Shown here piece by piece: positions 5,609 through 11,059 of a stretch of DNA of 11,059 bases. The position numbers and the translations under genes were made by a program. The notes under the pieces are model-generated. The model worked only from the letters and a program-made list of their open reading frames with translations. It searched no databases and was not told the DNA's origin. Position 1 is the first letter of the stretch, and each line of letters opens with the position of its first letter. Origin of the DNA: an uncultured Oscillospiraceae bacterium (GTDB lineage: Bacteria; Bacillota; Clostridia; Oscillospirales; Oscillospiraceae); NCBI GenBank assembly GCA_934589665.1, contig CAKTOJ010000053.1, forward strand, positions 1 through 11,059, in the 5' to 3' direction.

Positions 5609-5758
5609 TCACTGGAACCGGTAGCCCTGCATCGTCAGCGTGCTGAGATAGGCAAGGAATACCTCATGCTGCTCAAAGCACATGGGATCACTGTTGTCCA
5701 CCGCGTGAAATGAGGCAATCTTCTCCGCCTTGTCCACCCAAACCGAATAATCGTTCAT
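5609..5758 (-). CDS. Small conserved-looking protein of unknown function, 49 residues
   Basis: This is a small soluble protein that I cannot name. It starts MNDYSVWVDKAEKIASFHAV and ends in MQGYRFQ; it is acidic and has no membrane segment or signal peptide. I have a general impression, not checked, that small clostridial proteins of the pattern 'V...EKI.SFH ... F......GYRFQ' occur. It is judged real because AGGAGG lies 7 bases before the ATG and because the ATG overlaps the stop of the membrane-protein gene as ATGA, so the two are translated together. The 133-codon open frame reading up to 6010 in this frame only overlaps the membrane protein and lacks its own start signal. Function may relate to the membrane partner (inference from coupling). 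Confidence 0.72.
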   Translation of the reverse strand: MNDYSVWVDKAEKIASFHAVDNSDPMCFEQHEVFLAYLSTLTMQGYRFQ

Positions 5759-6579
5759 GTTCCTTCCTCCTGTTGATCTTTCAGCTCCTGCGCCGCAGAT
5801 TTGAAGCGCGTCATGGTTTGATAAAGGTATACCAGTGAAACGATGTTGCAGACCGCCATGCCGATCGTGGCCGCCGCCATCAAAAGCAGCAGAAATGTCG
5901 TCCACCCGTTCAGAAACAGGAACGGGTCGCCCGCACACAGCACGAGCATCACGCTGGTCACAAGCAGAGCCGACGACATGCCGACCAGCCAGCCGCGCAG
6001 CCCGCGCCATTTGCCCGCAAGCCCTTCGTCCGCATAGCGCGAAACGCTGCTGTAGGCCGTTGTCTCGATGCAGGTCACTGCAACGGCGAGACCCATCACC
6101 GCTGCCAGCAGCCCTCCGCTGAGGGCCAGCGCGTGCTTTGACTGCGAAAGGGCATGTGCGGCGGCGACCGGATCAAGCGTCCCCAGCACCGCCAGAGCGG
6201 CGAGTGTCACGGCAAGCGTGACGGTGTGAATGACCGCAAGCGTGCGGAAGCCGCGCTCCGCCTTCCGCAGCCGCCAGAATACGCAGATCTGCACCAAGGT
6301 GCACGCGTAGGACGCGGCGTCAAGCACCTGCCCTGCCGCCGGTATTTTCTCCGGCAGCTTGAATGTGCTGTTCAGGCCGCTGCGAACCATATTGATCACC
6401 ATGACCCAGAAGAGCACCGGCAGCCATCGGGCCAGCAGCTCCGCATGCTCGTCCAGCCATGCCCGGCGCACCGCGTCTGCCGGCACACAGTCCTGTACAT
6501 TCTCTGCCGTTTCGGCGGCGGGCGGCACAAGCGAGGTCTCCGCCGTGCTCTCTGCTTCGTTTCTGATCCCGTCTGTCAT
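5755..6579 (-). CDS. Six-helix integral membrane protein of unknown function
   Basis: This 274-residue protein is not one I recognise. Residues 1-45 are soluble, acidic and rich in Ala/Glu/Thr (AESTAETSLVPPAAETAENV). About six hydrophobic segments follow: LLARWLPVLFWVMVINMV, SYACTLVQICVFW, LAVIHTVTLAVTLAALAVLG, LALSGGLLAAVMGLAVAVTC, GWLVGMSSALLVTSVMLVLC and FLLLLMAAATIGMAVCNIVS. The end is a charged tail (MTRFKSAAQELKDQQEEGT). No transporter, protease or kinase motif is visible. The loop KWRGLRGW between helices 4 and 5 is basic, suggesting it faces the cytoplasm. The start has AAAAGGAGA 8 bases upstream. It is followed by a 49-residue gene with an ATGA overlap and diverges from the second tetR gene. 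It is upstream of the sigma operon on the same strand but separated from it by a hairpin. Confidence 0.8.
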   Translation of the reverse strand: MTDGIRNEAESTAETSLVPPAAETAENVQDCVPADAVRRAWLDEHAELLARWLPVLFWVMVINMVRSGLNSTFKLPEKIPAAGQVLDAASYACTLVQICVFWRLRKAERGFRTLAVIHTVTLAVTLAALAVLGTLDPVAAAHALSQSKHALALSGGLLAAVMGLAVAVTCIETTAYSSVSRYADEGLAGKWRGLRGWLVGMSSALLVTSVMLVLCAGDPFLFLNGWTTFLLLLMAAATIGMAVCNIVSLVYLYQTMTRFKSAAQELKDQQEEGT

Positions 6580-6843
6580 ATCGATTCTCCTTTTCTGTCG
6601 ATTCAGCCCTTCGGCCTGTCTTCAGCCTATCGAAATTCCGTTTTCTTGTCCAGCAAGCGGAGCTTGCATTTTCACTTTTCGCCGCAACTTTCATGTTACA
6701 CTTCTTCGCTTTTCCACGCCAGCGCGGCTCTCTAACATGCTAAATGCGCGAGGTGCGTCGTTTCTTGCAGAAATTTGAAAAATTTTTTGTCTTTTTATCT
6801 CCTCCCCGCACGTCCCGCCCCGCCGAATTTTTTGCGCAGGGTC
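6580..6843. other. Divergent intergenic region, left part
   Basis: About 260 bases separate the membrane-protein start from the second tetR promoter. No convincing promoter for the minus-strand unit could be picked out. The stretch contains a small hairpin at 6653-6667, an imperfect palindrome CTAACATGCTAA at 6732-6743, and an A/T-rich patch (6770-6800) with runs of A and T. An open frame on the minus strand crosses this region (start at 6694) but enters the membrane-protein gene out of frame and has no ribosome binding site. Confidence 0.5.
6653..6667. repeat. Short perfect hairpin in the divergent intergenic region
   Basis: GCAAGC and GCTTGC form a perfect 6-bp stem around GGA, followed on the plus strand by ATTTTCAC. 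It is too short and too weakly T-rich to be a confident terminator. No gene on the plus strand ends nearby. Confidence 0.35.
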
Positions 6844-6872
6844 TTGACAAATTAAAGAGCCTTAACTATAAT
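6844..6872 (+). promoter_or_regulatory. Consensus promoter of the second tetR gene
   Basis: TTGACA (6844-6849), 17 bases, TATAAT (6867-6872) is a perfect match to the sigma-A consensus in both boxes and spacing. Transcription should start near 6879, inside the palindrome at 6874-6888, leaving a leader of about 36 bases. Such a strong promoter with an operator on its start site is typical of an autorepressed regulator. Confidence 0.9.
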
Positions 6873-6873
6873 G

Positions 6874-6888
6874 CATAACGTCGTTATG
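6874..6888. promoter_or_regulatory. Palindromic operator at the second tetR start site
   Basis: CATAACG-T-CGTTATG is a perfect 15-bp inverted repeat directly after the -10 box. The right half-site recurs: GTTATGAAA occurs at 6883-6891 and again at 6896-6904, 13 bases apart. A TetR dimer bound here would block initiation, and the third half-site could take a second dimer. The gene just downstream is the obvious binding protein (inference). Confidence 0.7.
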
Positions 6889-6914
6889 AAACAGTGTTAT
6901 GAAATGAGGTTTTT

Positions 6915-7547
6915 ATGGCAAAACAGATCGAAGGCGTCTCCGAGCGCATCCTGCGCTGCGCGAAGGCGGAATTTCTGGACAAGGGCTACACGGACGCCTC
7001 TCTGCGGAACATTGCCGCGGCGGCGGAGACCAGCACAAACTCGATCTATGTCCGCTTCAAGGACAAGGAAGGGCTGTTTTCCGCCATCGTGGAGCCGGCT
7101 TTGAGCGTCATGCTCGAGCGGTTTTTGAAAATACAGGAGGACTTCTGCCGCATGGATGGCGCCGCGCAGTCCAAGCACATGGCGGAGTATGCCGACGGCG
7201 GCACGCTGGAGCTGGTAAACTATATGTATGACCATCTTGACGAGTTCCGCCTGCTGCTCGACGCCTCTTACGGCACGCGCTTCCACAACTTCGTGGATGA
7301 GCTGGTGCGCATCGAGGTGGAGTATACCTACCGGTATATGGAAGCAACAGGCTTTCCCGCTCATCTGAGCGACACGGTGACGGAGAAGCTGCTGCACATC
7401 GTCACCACCTCCCGCTTTGAGAGCATTTTCGAGGTCATCCGCCACGGCATGAGCCGCGAGGAGGCGGCAAAATACATCGACCTTCTCAGCCATTATCACC
7501 GCACCGCCTTTTTCGCCGTTTTCGGTCCGCAGGAGAGCGGAAATTAA
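6915..7547 (+). CDS. TetR/AcrR-family repressor (ABC transporter unit)
   Basis: This 210-residue protein is a TetR-family repressor. The DNA-binding domain lies at about residues 8-58: SERILRCAKAEFLDKGYTDASLRNIAAAAETSTNSIYVRFKDKEGLFSAIV, with the recognition helix around TSTNSIYVRF. The C-terminal helical part carries YMYDHLDEFRLLLDASYGTRFHNFVDEL, the segment in which clostridial relatives build the ligand pocket and dimer face. The start at 6915 uses GAGGT four bases upstream, a modest site; other ATGs in the leader are out of frame. It is probably autoregulated through the palindrome at its start site. The ABC transporter genes follow 77 bases later on the same strand and are the likely target. 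The inducing ligand is unknown. Confidence 0.9.
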   Translation: MAKQIEGVSERILRCAKAEFLDKGYTDASLRNIAAAAETSTNSIYVRFKDKEGLFSAIVEPALSVMLERFLKIQEDFCRMDGAAQSKHMAEYADGGTLELVNYMYDHLDEFRLLLDASYGTRFHNFVDELVRIEVEYTYRYMEATGFPAHLSDTVTEKLLHIVTTSRFESIFEVIRHGMSREEAAKYIDLLSHYHRTAFFAVFGPQESGN

Positions 7548-7591
7548 GTCCGGCAGGCCTCCGATCCCGGCGGCTTTCCTTATAGATTAAA

Positions 7592-7607
7592 GTTAGATGC
7601 ATCTAAC
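7592..7607. promoter_or_regulatory. Perfect 16-bp palindrome before the ABC transporter genes
   Basis: GTTAGATGCATCTAAC equals its own reverse complement and lies 17 bases before the first ABC start, directly in front of AAGGAGG. It differs from the tetR promoter palindrome (CATAACG/CGTTATG), so a different protein probably binds it. The TTAG...CTAA half-sites resemble operators of DtxR/IdeR-type metal-dependent repressors (resemblance only). TATAGA or TAAAGT just upstream could serve as a -10 box, but no good -35 was found. Confidence 0.6.
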
Positions 7608-7624
7608 CAAAAGGAGGAATTTTC

Positions 7625-9367
7625 ATGGAAAAGCAAAGCCCTGTCGGGCGCATCTGGGCGCTGGGGCAAAGCGAACACAGCCGTCTTCTAACCGCCGTTG
7701 TCCTCGCCGTGCTGGGCACAGTCTGCGGCATGCTGCCGTATTTCGCAGCGGCAAGAATCATTGTCCTGCTGCTTGCGGGTGAGACGGCGCTGCGTGCCTA
7801 TGTGCCATGGCTTCTCGCCGCGCTTGGCGGCTACCTTGCGCGCACGGCGCTGTATAACGGTGCGCTGTCCATCTCGCACAAGGCAACATTCAATATTCTC
7901 AAGACGATCCGCCAGCTGCTGCTCGCCAAGCTGCCCCGCCTTCCACTCGGCACGGTGGCGGACATGTCCAGCGGTCAGCTCAAGCAGACCATCGTCGATC
8001 AGGTCGAGGGCATGGAGACAACGCTGGCACACCTCTTCCCGGAGATGACTGCCAACATCGCGGCTCCCGTGCTCACGCTTCTCTATCTCTTCGCGCTCGA
8101 CTGGCGGCTCGCGCTGCTCTCACTGGTGGTGTTCCCGATTGCCTTCGTCTTTATGATGACGGTCATGGGCGGCTACGCCAGGGACTACGCCGGTGCCGTG
8201 CAGGCCACGAATGAAATGAGTAGCGCCATGATCGAGTACATCAACGGCATCGAGGTCATCAAGGCATTCAATCAGGGCAAAAAGTCCTATGCCCGCCTGA
8301 CGGACAGGGTGCGCGCCAACGCGCAGTATTATTTTGACTGGATGCGCCGCAGCCAGCTCGGCATGTCCATGGCCTACGCTTTCTTCCCCGCACAGATGCT
8401 CACAGTGCTGCCCTTCGGCTGGCTCTTCTATCTCCACGGCACGCTCACCGCCGAGACCTTCATCACGGTCATCATTCTCTCGCTCGGCATGTCCGCACCC
8501 ATTGTGGCGGCGTTCAACTTTGTTGATACGCTCGCGCAGGTCGGCACCACTGTTGAGCAGGTCGACGCGGTCCTCAAGGCGGAGGAGCAGCAGCACGCGG
8601 ACACGCCCGTCACCTTCTCCGACCACAGCATCGAAATGAAAAACGTATCCTTTGGCTACCACGGCGACAAGGAGATCCTGCATCAGGTCAGCCTGTCCAT
8701 TCCGCAAAACGGCATGACCGCGCTCGTCGGCCCCTCGGGCAGCGGCAAATCGACGCTTGCCAAGCTGGCGGCGGGCTTCTGGGATGTGAAAAGCGGGACG
8801 ATCACCATGGGCGGCCACGACCTCAAGGACATCCCGCTTTCCCAGCTCTACGATCAGGTCGCCTTCGTCTCTCAGGATAATTACCTCTTCGACGACACGG
8901 TCCGCAAAAATATCCGCATGGGCCGCCGGGACGCCACGGATGCCGAGGTAGAGGCCGCGGCCCGTGCCGCGGGCTGCGAGAGCTTTATTTCTGGGCTGGA
9001 AAAGGGCTATGACACAATTGTAGGCGGAGGCGGTGCGCACCTCTCCGGCGGCGAGCGTCAGCGCATCGCCATCGCCCGCGCCATGCTCAAGGACGCGCCT
9101 ATCATCGTGCTTGATGAGGCCACAGCCTACATTGATCCGGAAAATGAGGCGGTCATTCAGCGCGCGGTCGCCCGGCTGGTGAAGGACAAGACGGTCATCG
9201 TCATTGCGCACCGTCTCTCGACGATCACCGGCGCGGACAACATCGCCGTCGTCAACGGCGGGCGGATCGAAGCGCAGGGCAGGCACGGGGAGCTGCTCGA
9301 AAGCAGTCCCCTGTATCGTGAAATGTGGCAGGCGCACATCGGCGCAAAGGAGGGCGAGGAAGCATGA
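7625..9367 (+). CDS. ABC transporter, fused permease and ATPase, first subunit (YbtP/IrtA-like)
   Basis: This 580-residue half-transporter joins a type IV (exporter-fold) membrane domain of about six helices (residues 1-310) to an ATPase domain (about 335-575). ATPase motifs are complete: A-loop Tyr in SFGYHG, Walker A GPSGSGKST (369-377), Q-loop in FVSQDNYLF, signature LSGGERQ (473-479), Walker B IIVLDE (493-498) with the catalytic Glu498, D-loop AYIDPE and H-loop His529 in AHRLST. The first residues lack any extra domain such as the siderophore-reducing one of mycobacterial IrtA. The start is set by AAGGAGG 9 bases upstream. Its stop overlaps the next ABC gene as ATGA, so the two probably form a heterodimer. 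Substrate is not readable: drug or peptide export is common, while YbtPQ-like pairs import metal-siderophores. Confidence 0.93.
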   Translation: MEKQSPVGRIWALGQSEHSRLLTAVVLAVLGTVCGMLPYFAAARIIVLLLAGETALRAYVPWLLAALGGYLARTALYNGALSISHKATFNILKTIRQLLLAKLPRLPLGTVADMSSGQLKQTIVDQVEGMETTLAHLFPEMTANIAAPVLTLLYLFALDWRLALLSLVVFPIAFVFMMTVMGGYARDYAGAVQATNEMSSAMIEYINGIEVIKAFNQGKKSYARLTDRVRANAQYYFDWMRRSQLGMSMAYAFFPAQMLTVLPFGWLFYLHGTLTAETFITVIILSLGMSAPIVAAFNFVDTLAQVGTTVEQVDAVLKAEEQQHADTPVTFSDHSIEMKNVSFGYHGDKEILHQVSLSIPQNGMTALVGPSGSGKSTLAKLAAGFWDVKSGTITMGGHDLKDIPLSQLYDQVAFVSQDNYLFDDTVRKNIRMGRRDATDAEVEAAARAAGCESFISGLEKGYDTIVGGGGAHLSGGERQRIAIARAMLKDAPIIVLDEATAYIDPENEAVIQRAVARLVKDKTVIVIAHRLSTITGADNIAVVNGGRIEAQGRHGELLESSPLYREMWQAHIGAKEGEEA

Positions 9368-11059
9368 TCGAGACCTTCAAGAAAATCTGGCAGTTTGCCG
9401 GGAACGAGAGAAAAAATATCAACCGCTCCGTCTATATCAGCTTTATCAGCGCAGTTTTGCAGATGTTTCAGGTCGGCGCGATCTATCTGGTCGTGCGGGC
9501 CCTGACAGAGAGTGCGCACAGCGGACGGACCGCGTGGCTGGCGCTCGGCTTTGAGCTTGTCAGCATCTTTGGCAGCGCAGTCACCTCCAGCTATTCCAAG
9601 CTCTATCAGACCCACGCGGGTTACTTCATGGCCGCCGACCGCCGCATTGCCATCGCCGACCGCATGAAGAGCGTGCCCATGGGCTTCTTCAATGAAAACA
9701 GCCTCGGCCAGATCTCCGGTGTGTGCACCACCGTGGTCGGCACCATTGAAACCATGGTGCCGATGGTGCTGGTGAACATTCTCAGCGGCCTGATCACGAC
9801 TGCAGTATTTACCGTGATGATTCTTGTGTTCAACTGGCACATCGGCCTGATTGCTGTCGGCGGCATCGCCGTATACCTCCTCATCGTCTCGGCCATGGAG
9901 AAAAAGTCCGCCGCCGTCGCAGACGACACACAGCGCGCACAGACTGCCCTCATCGAGGCTGTGCTGGAAACGGTGCAGGGCATGGGCGTCATCAAATCCT
10001 TCAACCTCATCGGCAGGGGCGACAAAAAGCTTCAGGATGCACTGGAATACAGCCGCAGGAGCAATCTCGGCGTTGAGCGCATTATGACGCCCTACACCGC
10101 CGCGCAGGAGGCCGTACTCCAGATCGCCGGCGCCGCCATGATGCTCGCGGCCGTCGTGCTCTATACGTCCGGCGGCATGACGCTTGCCGATGCCTTGATG
10201 ACGCTGATCGTCTCATTCCTGGTCTTCACGCAGATCAAGCTCTTCGGCATGGGCGTTTCCATGCTGCGTCTGGCAGGCGCCGCCATCGACCGCACGGTGA
10301 AAACGGAGCAGATGCCGCAGATGGATGAAAACGGCCGCGCCGTCTCCCCGGAAAAGCACGATATTGTGTTTGACCATGTGAGCTTCTCGTATGAGAAAAA
10401 GGAGATCCTCCACGATATCAGTGTGACGCTTCCCGACCGCAGCACCACTGCCATCGTCGGTCCCTCCGGCAGCGGCAAGACAACACTGTGCAGCCTGATC
10501 GCCCGCTTCTGGGACGCGGACAGCGGCAGCGTGCGCATCGGCGGCACGGATGTGCGGGATTATACGCTCGAATCGCTCATGAATCAGATCAGCATGGTGT
10601 TCCAGAATGTGTACCTCTTTGCCGACACGATCGAAAACAACATCAAATTCGGCTGTCCGGACGCCACACACGAGCAAGTCGTGGAGGCAGCCCGCAGGGC
10701 CTGCTGCGACGACTTCATTGAAGCGCTCCCCGACGGCTATGATACGCTCATCGGCGAGGGCGGCGCGTCTCTCTCCGGCGGTGAAAAGCAACGCCTTTCC
10801 ATCGCCCGCGCCATGCTCAAGGACGCGCCCATCATCATTCTTGACGAGGCGACTGCAAACGTCGATCCCGAAAACGAGGACCGCCTGCAAAAGGCCATTG
10901 AATCCCTGACGCGCAACAAGACCATTGTCATGATCGCGCACCGTCTTAAAACCGTCCGCAGTGCCGACCAGATCCTCGTGCTCGACGGCGGCAGGATCGT
11001 GCAGCGGGGCCGCCACGAAGAGCTGATCTCCCAGCCCGGCATTTACGCCGACTTTGTCG
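9364..11059 (+). CDS. ABC transporter, fused permease and ATPase, second subunit (YbtQ/IrtB-like), cut by the window end
   Basis: The reading frame opens at the ATG overlapping the previous stop and stays open to the window edge, giving 565 residues without a stop; about 10-20 more are expected. It starts MIETFKKIWQFAGNERKNIN. A six-helix exporter-fold membrane domain (about 18-300) includes VPMGFFNENSLGQISGV, a usual coupling-helix region. The ATPase domain has an A-loop Tyr in SFSYEKK, Walker A GPSGSGKTT (366-374), Q-loop in MVFQNVYLF, signature LSGGEKQ (470-476), Walker B IIILDE (490-495) with Glu495, D-loop ANVDPE and H-loop His526 in AHRLKT. No frameshift was found. It is the natural partner of the upstream subunit; the DEATA-x-DPENE stretch is almost shared by both, pointing to an old gene duplication. 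Confidence 0.92.
   Translation, partial: MIETFKKIWQFAGNERKNINRSVYISFISAVLQMFQVGAIYLVVRALTESAHSGRTAWLALGFELVSIFGSAVTSSYSKLYQTHAGYFMAADRRIAIADRMKSVPMGFFNENSLGQISGVCTTVVGTIETMVPMVLVNILSGLITTAVFTVMILVFNWHIGLIAVGGIAVYLLIVSAMEKKSAAVADDTQRAQTALIEAVLETVQGMGVIKSFNLIGRGDKKLQDALEYSRRSNLGVERIMTPYTAAQEAVLQIAGAAMMLAAVVLYTSGGMTLADALMTLIVSFLVFTQIKLFGMGVSMLRLAGAAIDRTVKTEQMPQMDENGRAVSPEKHDIVFDHVSFSYEKKEILHDISVTLPDRSTTAIVGPSGSGKTTLCSLIARFWDADSGSVRIGGTDVRDYTLESLMNQISMVFQNVYLFADTIENNIKFGCPDATHEQVVEAARRACCDDFIEALPDGYDTLIGEGGASLSGGEKQRLSIARAMLKDAPIIILDEATANVDPENEDRLQKAIESLTRNKTIVMIAHRLKTVRSADQILVLDGGRIVQRGRHEELISQPGIYADFV

Noticed and set aside
6320..6694. 124-codon minus-strand frame crossing the start of the membrane-protein gene
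   Set aside because: It has no ribosome binding site, and most of it is an out-of-frame reading of the membrane protein.
6897..7499. 200-codon open frame antisense to the second tetR gene
   Set aside because: The plus strand encodes a clear TetR protein with promoter and operator; the antisense frame has no start signals and no recognisable domain.
8120..9337. 405-codon open frame on the minus strand inside the first ABC gene
   Set aside because: It is antisense to a gene with complete ABC motifs, has no ribosome binding site, and its composition (rich in Asp, Val, Arg, His) is typical of a shadow of GC-rich coding DNA.
1..11059. CRISPR array, tRNA, rRNA, insertion sequence or attachment site
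   Set aside because: No regularly spaced repeats, cloverleaf, rRNA-like stretch, transposase frame or flanking duplication was seen on either strand.

Overview
The window is GC-rich (roughly 58-60% by eye) with strong AAGGAGG-type ribosome binding sites and near-consensus sigma-A promoters. Its families are typical of gut Clostridia: an XRE/zinc-ribbon regulator, an ECF sigma factor with a DUF4367 anti-sigma partner, MATE and YbtPQ-like ABC pairs with TetR regulators. I infer a Firmicute, most likely an Oscillospiraceae/Ruminococcaceae-type organism. No rRNA, tRNA, CRISPR array or insertion sequence was seen.

Layout. (1) 1-237: non-coding. (2) 238-678 (+): XRE regulator with a C-terminal zinc ribbon, convergent with the next unit. 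(3) 2547-700 (-): TetR regulator followed by an aldo/keto reductase, probably one transcript. (4) 2629-4110 (+): a promoter divergent from tetR, a roughly 85-nt structured leader ending in an intrinsic terminator, then a MepA-like MATE exporter. Position and architecture suggest a transcription-attenuating riboswitch, best guess guanidine-IV (mepA motif). A strong bidirectional terminator at 4141-4183 ends this unit. (5) 5456-4210 (-): ECF sigma factor and membrane anti-sigma factor with an ATGA overlap. (6) 6579-5609 (-): six-helix membrane protein of unknown function with a 49-residue protein coupled to it by another ATGA overlap, followed by a 19-bp perfect hairpin. (7) 6844-11059 (+): a second TetR regulator behind a perfect consensus promoter with a palindrome at the start site, then two ABC exporter-fold half-transporters (ATGA overlap). 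The second is cut by the window edge about 10-20 residues before its expected end.

Together this is a cluster of small, separately controlled transport and stress-response units: two efflux-type systems (MATE, ABC heterodimer), two TetR repressors, one XRE regulator and one membrane-gated sigma factor. The control DNA is unusually legible. The most interesting item is the MATE leader. Next are the operators around the second tetR and the ABC pair, one of which (GTTAGATGCATCTAAC) is a perfect 16-bp palindrome separate from the tetR promoter palindrome, so the ABC genes may answer to a second regulator.
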